Below are positions 45,757 through 56,410 of a stretch of 64,000 nucleotides of DNA, piece by piece. Every line of letters begins with the position of its first letter. The stretch's first letter is position 1. Position numbers and translations under genes: made by a program. The stretch spans positions 62,001-126,000 of the forward strand of contig NZ_JACXAF010000001.1 in the NCBI RefSeq assembly GCF_014773395.1, given 5' to 3'. This DNA is from Neiella litorisoli (lineage in GTDB: Bacteria > Pseudomonadota > Gammaproteobacteria > Enterobacterales > Neiellaceae). The notes beneath the pieces were generated by a model. It searched no databases, was not told the DNA's origin, and was given only the letters and a program-made list of their open reading frames with translations.

Positions 45757-45870
45757 AACAAAAAACGAAACCCAGCGAGTACCAGAGTTTCTACAGGATG
45801 AAGAGCAAAACGAATGCCAATCTGCTCAACATCACATTTTTTTGTTGCTGAGGAGTACTAATGCTGGTTC
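45706..45870 (-). ncRNA. Candidate minus-strand sRNA ending at a strong terminator
   Basis: On the minus strand a promoter-like TTATCT-N17-TAAATA sits near 45885-45915. About 155 bases later GCCGCTTACTCC (complement of 45745-45756) pairs perfectly over 12 bp with GGAGTAAGCGGC around a 21-base loop, then six U. The transcript would contain U-rich single-stranded stretches (UUUCGUUUUUUGUUG) suited to Hfq. Alternatively this is simply a long 3' UTR of pfkB-rraA. The 5' end is a guess. Confidence 0.35.
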
Positions 45871-46081
45871 AAAATGATATTTAAACCAATAAAAACAATC
45901 AGATAAGTTAACATAAAGGATATCAGAGAGGAGCGTAAAGGTTTCTAAACCCAAACAAGCGAGGCCAAAGGTTGAGTGAGAACGAGTTGTAAAATGGTGC
46001 GCAGAGCGGTGATTTTTGGTGCGCAACCAAGCAGTTGCACACCAATTTAGGGAATTGACCGAGAATTAGTCAGGAGTAGGA

Positions 46082-46567
46082 TTATTCGATATCGAGCGGC
46101 TCGGAAGACAAGATCACTCCGGTATTATCGGCGTAGACATGATCTTCCGGTAAGAACGTCACGCCACCGAAGTTAACTGCTAAATCTTGCTCGCCGGCGC
46201 CCTCACTATCAGCACCCACTGGGATCGAGGTCAACGCCTGAATACCCAACTCCAATTCAGCCAAGGCGTCCACATCACGGACACAGCCATAACAAATAAT
46301 GCCTTCCCAATCATTCTCTAGGGCAGTTTCAGCAATAGTAACGTCGATCAGTGCGCGACGCAGTGACCCTCCGCCATCGACAAGCAAGACTTTACCGAGT
46401 CCAGATTGCTGCACCAGCTCCTGAATCAGGCCGTTATCCTCAAAACATTTAACGGTGATGATCTGGCCTCCAAAGGAAGACAAGCCGCCAAAATTAGTAA
46501 ACATGGGTTCAACCACATCGACCAAATCACCATAGGTATCGCACAGTTCAGAAGTATTGTATTCCAT
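46082..46567 (-). CDS. rraA: Regulator of RNase E activity RraA
   Basis: RraA binds RNase E and restrains mRNA decay. It has 161 residues from ATG 46567, the same length as E. coli; the open frame extends further upstream but [20 protein letters not shown] is the family start. Diagnostic blocks: [92 protein letters not shown], ending LSSEPLDIE. It is 93 bases downstream of a pfkB-type kinase on the same strand, so probably co-transcribed; in E. coli it lies near menA and hslUV instead. Confidence 0.97.
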   Translation of the reverse strand: MEYNTSELCDTYGDLVDVVEPMFTNFGGLSSFGGQIITVKCFEDNGLIQELVQQSGLGKVLLVDGGGSLRRALIDVTIAETALENDWEGIICYGCVRDVDALAELELGIQALTSIPVGADSEGAGEQDLAVNFGGVTFLPEDHVYADNTGVILSSEPLDIE

Positions 46568-46660
46568 CGCATTATTCACTCGGCAGAGGCCAGTTGCGAA
46601 ACAGTATAAACCAGCAAGTCGCGGAAACCCATTGATTCGATCAAACTCGGCCAAGTTCAA

Positions 46661-47569
46661 CTAACTTATTGGCGTAACAGAGAGAAATGCCGCAGTGACC
46701 TGCTCTGGCGTCAACTCGTCATCAACCAACTCATCGGAGCCAACGCAACAAGCGGCGACTTTACTGGCGATCTGCAAACACTGCTCCGCTTTAAATCCTT
46801 GGTGATAAGCAAACAAATAGCCGGAGAAAAATGCATCGCCAGCACCGTTGCAATCGTTCACTTCCACATCCGCTTCAGCCGCGACTTGATACCACTGATG
46901 GTCGGCCGTTAACGCTACTGCGCCATCCTTACCTTGGGTGCAAACCACCAATTGCTTACCTTGGTCAATGAGTTGCCACATCAGCGGTTTCGGATCGGGC
47001 AGCTTGTCATTGCTCATAAAGACATAGTCTGCGGCCTCGACGAAGTCTTGATGATAGGGATTAACGCCATCGTAATCGTGCAGATCGCACCAAATCGGCT
47101 TGCCCAGTTGCTTGGCAAACGGCAACAAACGGCGGCAATAATTGATAATGTTAATCACCACATGATCGGCGTGCAGCATGGCTTTGGATAAGTGATTGGG
47201 GTCGATGCCGGGCCACTCGCTAGCAGCATGGGTATAGATGCTGATCCGACGACCATCGGGGTCCATGATATTGGTATGGCGCTCGGTGCCTCGGGGATCG
47301 ATATCGGTAAGTAACTGCACCGACGTTCGGCGAAAACGTTGTTGAATTTTGTCGCCCCAGTCATCTTGCCCAAGCACTACATGAAGCAGCACATTGAAGC
47401 CCAAACGCTCTAGGTTCAATGCTTTACCAGCGCCAGTGCCGCCGACTGTTTCATGATAATGGCGGGCAAATAATGCAGCAGGCTGCGGTTTGGGTAAGTC
47501 ATCCAGATCGATAATGGCATCCCAAGACACCCCGCCAGCCACAAATATGGTGCTTTTCTTTTTCATCAC
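46661..47569 (-). CDS. PfkB-family carbohydrate kinase
   Basis: A ribokinase-fold kinase of 302 residues. The first PfkB signature region is VGGTGAGKALNLERLGFNVL and the second is NDCNGAGDAFFSGYLFAYH, with the catalytic Asp in GAGD and the anion hole formed by the two glycines. The N-terminus is FVAGGVSWDAIIDLDDLPKP. Substrate-determining residues cannot be read; ribose, fructose, adenosine or a modified nucleoside are all possible. It is the first gene of a pair with rraA. The C-terminus (ACCVGSDELVDDELTPEQV) is typical of the family length. Confidence 0.87.
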   Translation of the reverse strand: MMKKKSTIFVAGGVSWDAIIDLDDLPKPQPAALFARHYHETVGGTGAGKALNLERLGFNVLLHVVLGQDDWGDKIQQRFRRTSVQLLTDIDPRGTERHTNIMDPDGRRISIYTHAASEWPGIDPNHLSKAMLHADHVVINIINYCRRLLPFAKQLGKPIWCDLHDYDGVNPYHQDFVEAADYVFMSNDKLPDPKPLMWQLIDQGKQLVVCTQGKDGAVALTADHQWYQVAAEADVEVNDCNGAGDAFFSGYLFAYHQGFKAEQCLQIASKVAACCVGSDELVDDELTPEQVTAAFLSVTPIS

Positions 47570-47745
47570 GACGTCACTCCAGTACGACAGCTTTCGCTAC
47601 CACTTAAGGTTAGCTGATGATAAGACTCGTTATGCGCCAAATAGAGTTCGGGTAAAATTGATTAAAATGTCCACAATGTTTCACTGAACTGTCATATTGG
47701 CTGTCTAGGCTTGTCTGCGAAAGAGAACAGACAGGTTGAAACGCC

Positions 47746-48267
47746 ATGTTGCTAAGCACCATTCAGCGTGCAGATCACGCTTTGTATGCATCCATTACGG
47801 ACCGCAAACACGCCCGCCATGCCGCCGCCGTTGCGCGCTGGGTTTCAAAAACGGGCGATGGCCACCTGTACGTGGCATTAGGCGTCATTGCACTGATTTT
47901 CGATGGCAATCATGGCGTTAGCTTTTTTAGCGCGGCACTGACCGCATTCGCCTTTGAATTGCCGGTGTATTTTTTGATCAAAAACGCATTTAAGCGCAAT
48001 CGCCCCTGCGATGTCATGCGCTCTTTACCTGCGTTTGTAAAGCCATCGGATCAATTCAGTTTGCCTTCTGGCCATACCGCAGCTGCATTTGTCATGGCAG
48101 CTATTGCCAGCCACTTTTATCCGCAATTCGGCATTTGGATGTTTGCATGGGCAGGCTTGGTTGGCGCCTCTAGGGTGTTACTCCGCGTTCACTTCCCTAC
48201 CGACATTATTTGTGGTTTGGCACTGGGTGCTTGTGCTGCTTGGGGCAGCCTCATGATCTGGTCCTAA
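47746..48267 (+). CDS. PAP2-family membrane phosphatase
   Basis: The 173 residues include about four or five membrane helices. The three phosphatase motifs are complete: KNAFKRNRP (KX6RP), LPSGHTAAAF (PSGH) and ASRVLLRVHFPTD (SRX5HX3D). It should dephosphorylate a lipid phosphate such as undecaprenyl pyrophosphate or phosphatidic acid in the inner membrane. It precedes a glycosyltransferase by 37 bases on the same strand, and the pairing suggests a role in making or trimming a lipid-linked glycan or glycolipid. Confidence 0.9.
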   Translation: MLLSTIQRADHALYASITDRKHARHAAAVARWVSKTGDGHLYVALGVIALIFDGNHGVSFFSAALTAFAFELPVYFLIKNAFKRNRPCDVMRSLPAFVKPSDQFSLPSGHTAAAFVMAAIASHFYPQFGIWMFAWAGLVGASRVLLRVHFPTDIICGLALGACAAWGSLMIWS

Positions 48268-48304
48268 ACCGTCTGTTAAAGCAGTTAATGGAAGCTATCA
48301 ATTC

Positions 48305-49357
48305 ATGCGAATTTTGTATGGTGTACAGGCCACCGGCAATGGCCACATCACGCGTGCTCGCGCCATGGCACAAGCGCTCAATCAAACCGACATTGAAGTC
48401 GATTATTTGTTTACCGGCAGACCCGCCGAGCAGTTATTCAATATGGAATTGTTTGGCGATTATCGAGTTTTGCCGGGCTTAAGCTTTGCCACGCATCAAG
48501 GGCGAGTGGATTTATTAAAAACGTTCAAACAAGCTCGGATCAAGCAGCTTATCGACGATATTAAAAACCTGGATGTGAGCCAGTATGACTTGGTGCTCAA
48601 TGATTTTGAGCCGGTCTCAGCATGGGCGGCTAAACGAGCCAATAAACGTTGTATTGGGCTTTCCCATCAATCGGCTTTTAATTTCGATATTCCCAAAACA
48701 GGTCAGGATATCGGCTCGAAGCTGGTCATGCGTTACTTTGCCCCTTCATCAGAGCAGCTGGGCGTTCACTGGCACCATTTCGGCCAGCCAATTCTGCCAC
48801 CAATTATCGATGTCGGCATGAGCCAAACCCACACCACCGATGGCAAGGTAGTTGTCTATTTGCCATTTGAAGACTTAGCCACGATTAAACAACTATTGCA
48901 GCCATTTACTGACTACCACTTCTACATCTATCACCCTCAAGCGACAGATAGCGAGCAGGGCCACTTGTCGTTAAAAGCATTGAGCCGAGTGACCTTTGAA
49001 CAGGATCTACTTGAGGCACAGGGCGTTATCGCCAATGGCGGCTTTGAGCTACCCAGCGAAGCGCTGTTTCTTGGCAAAAAAACCCTAGTGAAACCTCTGA
49101 TGCGACAATTTGAACAAGAAAGCAATGTATTAACACTGGAGCAGTTGGGGTTGGCCAGCAGCATGGCAACGCTTGATCAAGACAAAGTCAGGCAATGGCT
49201 CAATGCCCCCGCAGCTCAACCGATTAATTACCCTGACGTTGCCGGCCGATTAAGCCTCTGGCTGGCCCAAGGCGCTCAGCAACCGCTTGCTGAACTGAGC
49301 CAAGAGCTGTGGCAAAAAGTGCAGTTTCCCAGCTACGCCACGCTCCCCGCTTCCTAG
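48305..49357 (+). CDS. MJ1255/VC2487-type glycosyltransferase
   Basis: The 350 residues have a GT-B-like shape. The N-terminus MRILYGVQATGNGHITRARA carries the glycine/histidine motif for a UDP-sugar acceptor fold (as in MurG), LVLNDFEPVSAWAAKRAN is a second conserved block, and the C-terminal half has VIANGGFELPSEALFLGKKT, the donor-binding region. This matches the uncharacterised MJ1255/VC2487 glycosyltransferase family (TIGR00661, from memory). The product is unknown. It is in an operon with the PAP2 phosphatase, which could release the lipid carrier or act on its product. Confidence 0.82.
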   Translation: MRILYGVQATGNGHITRARAMAQALNQTDIEVDYLFTGRPAEQLFNMELFGDYRVLPGLSFATHQGRVDLLKTFKQARIKQLIDDIKNLDVSQYDLVLNDFEPVSAWAAKRANKRCIGLSHQSAFNFDIPKTGQDIGSKLVMRYFAPSSEQLGVHWHHFGQPILPPIIDVGMSQTHTTDGKVVVYLPFEDLATIKQLLQPFTDYHFYIYHPQATDSEQGHLSLKALSRVTFEQDLLEAQGVIANGGFELPSEALFLGKKTLVKPLMRQFEQESNVLTLEQLGLASSMATLDQDKVRQWLNAPAAQPINYPDVAGRLSLWLAQGAQQPLAELSQELWQKVQFPSYATLPAS

Positions 49358-49624
49358 GGTCTGTGCCATTATCTGGCACCACATCACGGTTTTGCCGACC
49401 AATGGCCTTTGCAGCCCGTCAATTTTTTCGCTTTCACTGCCATTGAACTATTTTTAATGACAAGGACAGCAACTGCTTGACTTCCCTGAGACTTCTATTG
49501 GGTTTAACCCCTACAGATTGCTCAATGGCGGTCGATAAGCAGAACAGAGCTGACGCGTCACACCAGTTCAATGCCTTGAGCTGTGATGTGACCAACAGCG
49601 ACTTTTGACGGAGTACTTTGATTT

Positions 49625-51487
49625 ATGACTATTCGAAACCGCTTGTTAATTCAACTTGTGGTCGGCGCAGCATTGATGACCATGTTATTAGTCGTCGCCA
49701 TTGTTGTTGACCGTTCGTCCCAATACTACGCCCGTCTATCAGCCTCCGTGCTAACGGACATGTTTCAGGTTGAATCAATGGCTTATAACGTCAGTCAGTT
49801 CGAGCGGGTCAAAGACTTGCAGTACATCGAATCATTCAACCGCAATCATGGCCAAGTCGAGAGTACACTGTCGGCGCTGAGCAATGACATCAAATCCGAT
49901 GACATCACCAAGCAACTGCAAAGCACCCAAAAAGCGGTGGCGGATTATGTCACCACAGTCAATCGACTGGTGGAATTGCGGCAACAAATTGGCCTCACAC
50001 CAAAAACAGGGTTGTACGGTGAACTTCGCTCGGCGGTCCACGAAGTCGAAACCCTGCTCAATGCCCAAAACAGTTACCAACTGATCTCCCAGATGCTGCA
50101 GCTACGCAGAGCCGAAAAAGATTTCATGCTGCGTTACGACAAAAAATACCTCGGTAAATTTAACAAAGGTACTGAAACTTTAAACGCAGCCATTGGTAAC
50201 AGTGGCTTGCCTGCAGCGACCCAAAGTCAGCTGCGCAGCTTGCTAGCAACCTATGGCCAGCGTTTTACCACCTTAGTTGAAGCAGAAGAGCGCATCGGCC
50301 TGACACCCGATGACGCCCTCAGGGGACAACTCCAGCAAGCCCAGGAAAATGCTCTGCAACAAATTAGCCAATTGAACGAGCTCATTGCCGTCACCAGCAG
50401 CGAAGTGCGCAGCCAATATTTAACCGTAGCGACCATCGTTGTGGTGCTTCTGGCTATTGGCCTAACCATTCTGGCAGTGTGGACATCGCGTTCGATCACC
50501 ACAAAAGTCAACGCACTGCAGCGCTACATGCAGCAAGTCGTTGATACCAAAGACCTAACGTTACGAGCTGATGAAAGTGGTAAAGACGAGTTGGCCATGG
50601 TCAGTCGTGGCATCAATCAATTGCTCGCCTTGTTCCAACAACTCGCCGAGCAAGTATCCAAATCCAGTGCCATTTTGGACGATGCCGTCGGCCGCTTATC
50701 GACTCAAGCATCGAGCACCCATGACGGCGCCATTCGCCAGCTCGAGGAAACCGAACATGTCGCTACAGCGACCACCGAAATGGGCCAGACCCAAAGCGAA
50801 ATTGCCCGCAATACTGAATCGGCAGTGACTCATGTCGATTCAACCTATGCAGAGGCTGAACGCGGCACCCAAGAAGTTGATAACAGCATTAACCACATCA
50901 GCGCACTCTCGGAGAAACTAAATCAAACCACCACTCAAGTGCAGCAGCTCGCAGAACAAGGCAATACCATTGGCTCCATGCTTGATGTCATTCGAGGCAT
51001 CGCCGAGCAAACCAACTTGCTGGCGTTAAATGCGGCAATTGAAGCAGCGCGAGCTGGTGAATTGGGGCGCGGTTTTTCTGTCGTTGCTGACGAAGTGCGA
51101 AGCCTCGCCAATCGCACGCAGGAGTCCACCGAAGAAATTGCCGCCATTATTAAGAACCTGCAAGACAGTACCGGCACCATTGCTGAAATGATGGGCGAGT
51201 GTAAGCAATCAGGAGAGGTCAGCGCCGAGCTCGCCAGTGGCGTTGGCGATGCCCTGCATTCCATCTTGCAGTCAATGTCTGGCATTGTCGATATGAATAC
51301 CCAAATCGCCACAGCCACTGAGCAGCAAAGTCTGGTGTCAGCGGAAGTGACTCGCAATATTCAACGGATCCGCGATATTGCCGAATCCACCAGCACCGAG
51401 TCCGAACAAAGTGTTGCTGTCGCTCACGAAGTCAGTGAGCAATCGGAAAACTTACGTCAGCAGGTTAGTCAATTCAAAGTGAGTTAG
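49625..51487 (+). CDS. Methyl-accepting chemotaxis protein with HBM-like sensor
   Basis: The protein has 620 residues: a membrane segment at about 8-28, a helical periplasmic domain of about 235 residues with the HBM signature [20 protein letters not shown], a second membrane segment at about 267-289, a HAMP domain, and a C-terminal signalling domain whose tip is [20 protein letters not shown] followed by [23 protein letters not shown] domains in pseudomonads bind organic acids, amines or polyamines; the ligand here is unknown. No C-terminal CheR-binding pentapeptide is present (it ends VSQFKVS). The 267-base upstream gap holds no gene. It overlaps the convergent DUF971 gene by 4 bases. Confidence 0.94.
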   Translation: MTIRNRLLIQLVVGAALMTMLLVVAIVVDRSSQYYARLSASVLTDMFQVESMAYNVSQFERVKDLQYIESFNRNHGQVESTLSALSNDIKSDDITKQLQSTQKAVADYVTTVNRLVELRQQIGLTPKTGLYGELRSAVHEVETLLNAQNSYQLISQMLQLRRAEKDFMLRYDKKYLGKFNKGTETLNAAIGNSGLPAATQSQLRSLLATYGQRFTTLVEAEERIGLTPDDALRGQLQQAQENALQQISQLNELIAVTSSEVRSQYLTVATIVVVLLAIGLTILAVWTSRSITTKVNALQRYMQQVVDTKDLTLRADESGKDELAMVSRGINQLLALFQQLAEQVSKSSAILDDAVGRLSTQASSTHDGAIRQLEETEHVATATTEMGQTQSEIARNTESAVTHVDSTYAEAERGTQEVDNSINHISALSEKLNQTTTQVQQLAEQGNTIGSMLDVIRGIAEQTNLLALNAAIEAARAGELGRGFSVVADEVRSLANRTQESTEEIAAIIKNLQDSTGTIAEMMGECKQSGEVSAELASGVGDALHSILQSMSGIVDMNTQIATATEQQSLVSAEVTRNIQRIRDIAESTSTESEQSVAVAHEVSEQSENLRQQVSQFKVS

Positions 51488-51864
51488 GCGTTGTCGTCGA
51501 ATTTGACTTGAATCGGGATTTGCAGCGCTTGCTTGGTCGCACAGCGCTGCCGATAGTCGGCCCATAGCGCATCTTTGTCGCGACTCAGGCGGTACAACCA
51601 ATCCCACGAATAAATCCCTGAGTCATGGCCGTCATCAAAGATCAGGCGCACGGCATAATGACCCACCGCCTGAGCATCAAGAATTTTTACCTCGGATTTG
51701 CCTTCAACCAAGATGGGATTGCCGTGCTGCTGCACTTCCGCTGATGGCGAGTGGACACGGAGAAATTCAGCTTCGAGCGAAGCGGTCAAGCCATCGTTAA
51801 AGGTCAGAGCCAATAGTTGGCTCTGACGATGTAGTTTAATGGCTGTCGCTCTGATTTGACTCAT
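51484..51864 (-). CDS. DUF971-domain protein
   Basis: The 126 residues contain the DUF971 fold (also the N-terminal domain of gamma-butyrobetaine hydroxylase): [60 protein letters not shown]. In related bacteria such small proteins sit beside hslVU or iron-sulfur genes. A role in metal or Fe-S handling has been proposed, but function is unproven. It lies 15 bases after hslU on the same strand and is likely the last gene of the hslVU transcript. Confidence 0.88.
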   Translation of the reverse strand: MSQIRATAIKLHRQSQLLALTFNDGLTASLEAEFLRVHSPSAEVQQHGNPILVEGKSEVKILDAQAVGHYAVRLIFDDGHDSGIYSWDWLYRLSRDKDALWADYRQRCATKQALQIPIQVKFDDNA

Positions 51865-51879
51865 GGCTCGCTCAAGTGA

Positions 51880-53211
51880 TTACAGAATGAAGCGGCTTAG
51901 ATCTTCGTCTTCAATCAGTTCATCGAGGTAGCGATTAACATAGTCAGCGTCAATGACGATGGTTTCACCGTTGTGATCGGACGCTTTATACGAAATCTCT
52001 TCCATCAATCGCTCCATCACCGTATGCAGTCGGCGTGCACCGATGTTTTCGGTGCGCTCATTGACTTGCCAAGCGGCTTCTGCGATGCGCTGGATCCCCG
52101 ATTGTTCAAACTGAATAGTAACCCCTTCGGTGGCCATCAGCGCTTGGTATTGCTCCGTCAATGACGCACTTGGCTCAGTCAGAATGCGAACAAAGTCGTC
52201 GGTGCTCAAGGCCGATAATTCCACCCGAATCGGCAAACGACCTTGCAGCTCAGGGATCAAATCCGACGGCTTGGCCATCTGGAATGCGCCAGATGCGACA
52301 AACAAAATGTGGTCAGTCTTGACCATGCCATGCTTAGTGCTGATGGTGCTGCCCTCAACCAGCGGCAACAAATCACGCTGCACACCTTCGCGGCTGACAT
52401 CTGGGCCAGAGGCGCTGTCGCTGCGCTTACAAATTTTGTCGATCTCATCGATAAACACTATGCCGTGTTGCTCAACGGCGTTAAGCGCCTTTTGTTTGAG
52501 ATCTTCTTGATTAACCAGCTTGGCCGCTTCTTCTTCGGTCAGCGCTTTGAAAGCATCTTTCACTTTCAATTTCTTCATCTGACTATGGGTGCCGGACATG
52601 TTTTGGAACAAGCCCTGCAGCTGATTGGTCATTTCTTCCATACCCGGTGGCGCCATGATTTCAACGCCGGCTTGGGGTTGCGACACTTCGATTTCGATCT
52701 CTTTATCATCTAAATCGCCTTCGCGCAGTTTTTTGCGGAAAATTTGCCGAGTGGAGGACGTATCCGGTTTGCCATCATCACCCCAACCTTCTTTGGGTGG
52801 TGGCAGCAAGGCATCAAGAATGCGGTCTTCGGCCGCTTCTTCGGCGCGAAACTTATTCTTGTTCATCTCTTGCTCTTTGACCATTTTGACGGCCATATCG
52901 GTCAAATCGCGAATGATCGAATCGACTTCCTTACCGACATAGCCCACTTCGGTAAATTTAGTCGCTTCCACTTTGATGAACGGCGCATTGGCGAGTTTCG
53001 CCAAACGACGAGCAATTTCAGTTTTACCGACACCCGTGGGGCCGATCATCAGAATATTTTTCGGAGTCACTTCCTGACGCAGCGCTTCTGGCAACTGCAT
53101 CCGGCGCCAGCGATTTCGCAAAGCAATGGCAACGGCTCGCTTGGCGTCTTGCTGACCAATAATGTGAGCGTCCAACTCGTGGACAATTTCGCGGGGAGTC
53201 ATCTCAGACAT
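51880..53211 (-). CDS. hslU: HslU, ATPase of the HslUV protease
   Basis: HslU is the hexameric AAA+ unfoldase that feeds proteins to HslV, induced by heat shock in E. coli. It has 443 residues, the same as E. coli. Walker A is [20 protein letters not shown], followed by [20 protein letters not shown], pore loop GYVG. Walker B is [14 protein letters not shown], the sensor region is [12 protein letters not shown], and the C-terminal docking tail is DLSRFIL. The intermediate I domain (about 110-240) is present. It is 32 bases downstream of hslV. Confidence 0.98.
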   Translation of the reverse strand: MSEMTPREIVHELDAHIIGQQDAKRAVAIALRNRWRRMQLPEALRQEVTPKNILMIGPTGVGKTEIARRLAKLANAPFIKVEATKFTEVGYVGKEVDSIIRDLTDMAVKMVKEQEMNKNKFRAEEAAEDRILDALLPPPKEGWGDDGKPDTSSTRQIFRKKLREGDLDDKEIEIEVSQPQAGVEIMAPPGMEEMTNQLQGLFQNMSGTHSQMKKLKVKDAFKALTEEEAAKLVNQEDLKQKALNAVEQHGIVFIDEIDKICKRSDSASGPDVSREGVQRDLLPLVEGSTISTKHGMVKTDHILFVASGAFQMAKPSDLIPELQGRLPIRVELSALSTDDFVRILTEPSASLTEQYQALMATEGVTIQFEQSGIQRIAEAAWQVNERTENIGARRLHTVMERLMEEISYKASDHNGETIVIDADYVNRYLDELIEDEDLSRFIL

Positions 53212-53243
53212 AACAGCTTCCTAGTAAAACCAGCGAGGCAGGA

Positions 53244-53768
53244 TCAGTAATCCAGCTGCTCGATGGTTTGGAATTGGTTGGTGTAAACACAGATATCGCC
53301 AGCAATTTTAAGGCTCTTCTGGACAATCTCGTCAGCGCCCAGCTCGGTGTTCTCTAACAAAGCGGTCGCGGCTGCTTGGGCAAACGAGCCACCCGAACCG
53401 ATGGCGATCAAATCGTGCTCCGGCTGCACCACATCACCATTGCCGGTGATGATCAATGACGCGGTATGATCGGCCACGGCGAGTAGTGCTTCGAGTTTGC
53501 GCAGCATGCGGTCGGTGCGCCAGTCCTTAGCGAGCTCGACCGCAGCACGAGTCAGGTGGCCCTGATGCATTTCCAGCTTGCTTTCGAAGCGCTCGAACAG
53601 GGTAAAAGCGTCGGCGGTGCCGCCGGCAAAACCGGCCAGAACTTTGTCGTTGTAAAGGCGGCGAACCTTCTTGGCATTGCCTTTCATTACGGTATTGCCC
53701 AGCGAAACCTGGCCATCACCGCCAATCACAACTTTGCCATTGCGACGAACAGAAACAATCGTGGTCAC
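53244..53768 (-). CDS. hslV: HslV, peptidase of the HslUV protease
   Basis: HslV is the proteasome-like peptidase core. It has 174 residues (E. coli 176). After removal of Met the nucleophile is Thr in [20 protein letters not shown]. Also conserved are [40 protein letters not shown] and the active-site region [19 protein letters not shown]. It is preceded by ftsN at 81 bases and followed by hslU, an order shared with E. coli. Confidence 0.98.
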   Translation of the reverse strand: MTTIVSVRRNGKVVIGGDGQVSLGNTVMKGNAKKVRRLYNDKVLAGFAGGTADAFTLFERFESKLEMHQGHLTRAAVELAKDWRTDRMLRKLEALLAVADHTASLIITGNGDVVQPEHDLIAIGSGGSFAQAAATALLENTELGADEIVQKSLKIAGDICVYTNQFQTIEQLDY

Positions 53769-53849
53769 AGGCGTTCTCCTAAATTATACGGTTAACTGCA
53801 AGATAGGGGCGCCTGAAGGATTTTCAAGGGATGATGGCCAGATCGACCA

Positions 53850-54431
53850 TCACCAATACCAGATTTTACAACCTCGCACGGACGCGCGTTGCAATGCATG
53901 GCGGTCTTTTTCTGCCAATCGTTTGGTCTTGTAAGGCCCGAGGATCACCTTGTACCAAACGCCATTAGAGCCTTCTGCGCGGCGCACTTCGGAACTCAAA
54001 CCTTGGAACGCAATTTTTGCTTTTAGTTCTTCCGCCTGACTTTGGAGGCGGAACGAACCACATTGCATCAAATAAGGACGGGTTTGCTCTGGCGCTTCTG
54101 GCACATCGACTTCGACTTCCTTCGTCTCCAGCTCTTCAATAAAGCTCCACCGTTCTTCTGGCTTTTCCGGAATCGCTTCGGCTGGCTTACTGGTGGTGCT
54201 GTGTTGCTCTTGAGCTGGCTGTTGCTCAACCCGTTCGGCGCTGCCTTTAATCTGGCTCAAGCCATAACCAAAGGCCGCAATAAGCGCCACAATGATGACG
54301 AGGCGAACCCAAGGCAACTGCACTTGAGCACCATTGCCGCGCGCCTGATTGGCTCGCGGGGTGTTTCTACTGTTGCTCCGCGCCGGTTTCTTTTTCGGCG
54401 CAGGCTTCCGCTTGGCGTAATCTCTTGGCAT
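53850..54431 (-). CDS. ftsN: Cell-division SPOR protein, FtsN-like
   Basis: A late divisome activator that binds denuded peptidoglycan at the septum. It has 193 residues, shorter than E. coli FtsN (319). The basic cytoplasmic start MPRDYAKRKPAPKKKPARS resembles the FtsN FtsA-contacting segment. One membrane helix (about 43-60, VRLVIIVALIAAFGYGL) is followed by a Gln/Glu-rich linker and a C-terminal SPOR domain (about 120-193, YLMQCGSFRLQSQAEELKAK, YKVILGPYKTKRLAEKDRHA). The position between argS and hslV supports FtsN. The linker is short, so the septal domain sits close to the membrane. Confidence 0.88.
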   Translation of the reverse strand: MPRDYAKRKPAPKKKPARSNSRNTPRANQARGNGAQVQLPWVRLVIIVALIAAFGYGLSQIKGSAERVEQQPAQEQHSTTSKPAEAIPEKPEERWSFIEELETKEVEVDVPEAPEQTRPYLMQCGSFRLQSQAEELKAKIAFQGLSSEVRRAEGSNGVWYKVILGPYKTKRLAEKDRHALQRASVRGCKIWYW

Positions 54432-54474
54432 AAAACAGCGACCAGTGAATCAAAGTTTCAATCGGAAACGGCAG

Positions 54475-56223
54475 TTACATCCGCGCCAACGTAGCAATGC
54501 CGAGCAAGCCCAAACCAAGCTTCAAGACTTTAGCGGTAGCGCCACAGAGCAACAAACGGCTGGCGCGAACATCGTCAGCAACGCCGTCTTTGTTCACAGG
54601 GCAAGCTTCATAGAAGCTCATGAACTGGCCTGCCAATTCGTATAGGTAGGTACATAGCAAATGTGGCGAGGTTTTCGCTGCAACATTGTTCACCACATCG
54701 CTGAATTGAGTCAGCTTCTGCGCCAATGCCTGCTCTGCGGCTTCATTAAGCTGCGGCGAACCGGTGAGGCTGTCACCATCAACGCCTGCTTTGCGGAAAA
54801 TCGATTGAATACGGGTATAAGCGTACTGTAAATAAGGCGCGGTATTGCCTTCAAACGACAACATGTTGTCCCAGTCGAAAATGTAATCCGTGGTGCGGTT
54901 CTTCGACAAATCAGCATACTTCACCGCGGCCATGGCAACCGCCGTGGCAATTTCCGCACGCTCATCATCGGCTAGATCCTGGTTCTTTTCAGCAATCAGG
55001 GCATTGGCACGCTCTTCTGCTTCATCCAGTAAATCAACCAACTTCACCGTGCCGCCGGAACGGGTTTTAAATGGCTTACCATCTTTGCCGAGCATCATGC
55101 CGAACGCACAGTGCTCCAGTGAGACTTGCTCTGGCACATAGCCCGCTTTGCGCGCAATGGTCCAAGCTTGCTGTAGGTGCATGGCTTGGCGCGAGTCAAT
55201 GAAATACAGCACACGGTCAGCACCGAGCTCAGCAACCCGATATTTGGCACAAGCGATATCCGTGGTGGTGTACAGATAACCGCCATCTTTCTTCCGAATA
55301 ATGACGCCCATGGCATCACCATCTTTACCTTTGTATTCGTCGAGGAACACCACCATGGCGCCAGCATCTTCAACCGCTAAACCTTGCGCCGCCAAATCAT
55401 CAACAATGGCAGGCAACATGTCGTTGTAGAGGCTTTCGCCCATCACGTCTTTGTCGCTCAGCGAAACATTGAGGCGATCATAATTGCGCTGGTTTTGCTC
55501 CATGGTGATATCAACCAGCTTGCGCCACATGGTTTGACAGTACTCATCACCGCCTTGCAATTTCACCACGTAATTGCGCGAGCGCTCGGCAAACGCTTCG
55601 TCTTCGTCATAGTGCTTCTTGGCTTCGCGGTAGAAGGCTTCCAGATCCGATAACTCCATATCTGACGCTTGTTCATTCTGCACTATTTCCAGATAAGCGA
55701 TCAGCATGCCGAACTGGGTACCCCAGTCGCCAATATGGTTGGCGCGGACGACTTTGTGGCCAAGGAATTCCAGTGTCCGTGTGACGGCATCACCAATCAC
55801 AGTGGAACGGATATGGTGAACCGCCATTTCCTTAGCGACATTCGGCGCCGAATAATCAACCACCACAGTCTGCGGAGTCGCAGCCAATTGCACGCTGGCG
55901 TGCTCATCGGCCAGTAATTGGCTGATTTGATCGGCCAGATGGTCTGGGTTAATGAAGAAGTTGATAAAGCCCGGACCCGCGATCTCGATCTTGCTGATTG
56001 CAGCATGTTCTGGCATCAGCTCAATAATCTGTTGTGCCAACTGACGCGGATTGGACTTGGCAGGCTTTGCCAGCATCATCGCCAAATTAGTAGCGAAGTC
56101 GCCGTGACTCTTGTCTTTGGTGCGATCAATCTGTAGTCGAGGCTCCAAATCAGCAGGCAGAGTTCCTGCTTGTTTCATTTGCGAGACAGTTTCGAGCAAC
56201 AGGGTTTCAATAATCGCTTTCAT
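54475..56223 (-). CDS. argS: Arginyl-tRNA synthetase
   Basis: ArgS charges tRNA-Arg. It has 582 residues (E. coli 577). The N-terminal additional domain covers about 1-110. The class I HIGH site appears as [20 protein letters not shown], and the KMSKS-equivalent region is [15 protein letters not shown], as usual for ArgRS, which generally lacks the canonical lysine motif. The anticodon-binding DALR-type C-terminus ends [13 protein letters not shown]. Upstream on the opposite strand is the LON-domain gene, with divergent promoters between. It probably starts the argS-ftsN-hslVU-DUF971 run. Confidence 0.98.
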   Translation of the reverse strand: MKAIIETLLLETVSQMKQAGTLPADLEPRLQIDRTKDKSHGDFATNLAMMLAKPAKSNPRQLAQQIIELMPEHAAISKIEIAGPGFINFFINPDHLADQISQLLADEHASVQLAATPQTVVVDYSAPNVAKEMAVHHIRSTVIGDAVTRTLEFLGHKVVRANHIGDWGTQFGMLIAYLEIVQNEQASDMELSDLEAFYREAKKHYDEDEAFAERSRNYVVKLQGGDEYCQTMWRKLVDITMEQNQRNYDRLNVSLSDKDVMGESLYNDMLPAIVDDLAAQGLAVEDAGAMVVFLDEYKGKDGDAMGVIIRKKDGGYLYTTTDIACAKYRVAELGADRVLYFIDSRQAMHLQQAWTIARKAGYVPEQVSLEHCAFGMMLGKDGKPFKTRSGGTVKLVDLLDEAEERANALIAEKNQDLADDERAEIATAVAMAAVKYADLSKNRTTDYIFDWDNMLSFEGNTAPYLQYAYTRIQSIFRKAGVDGDSLTGSPQLNEAAEQALAQKLTQFSDVVNNVAAKTSPHLLCTYLYELAGQFMSFYEACPVNKDGVADDVRASRLLLCGATAKVLKLGLGLLGIATLARM

Positions 56224-56410
56224 AATAACAATAAGTCCGGAATGGTTAATGACGCATCAGGGTGCAAGCGGCAAATTGTAAACCGCTCAGCGGGTATATT
56301 TCTACCTGCACTTGGATATTCCTCAGGCAAGTTGATCTCTGGCTTCAACAACTCGTAGTAAAAACCAGAGTTATGGCAATTCCTATGGTGTTTACAAGGT
56401 CAAGCAGAGC

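Larger units (their letters stand above)
45584..46081. other. Long intergenic region between the response regulator and rraA
   Basis: About 500 bases. On the minus strand it holds the 3' flank of rraA, a hairpin at 46018-46047 (TTGGTG-T-GCAAC with GTTGC-G-CACCAA on the minus strand, no U-run), an AT-rich stretch with possible promoter elements near 45880-45910, and a strong minus-strand terminator at 45706-45756. The only ORF (64 codons, minus) has no ribosome site. Upstream sequences of the response-regulator gene lie at 45584-45700. Confidence 0.5.

Noticed and set aside
45832-46026. 64-codon minus-strand ORF after rraA
   Set aside because: TTG start without ribosome site and no recognisable features; the region is more likely 3' UTR or sRNA.
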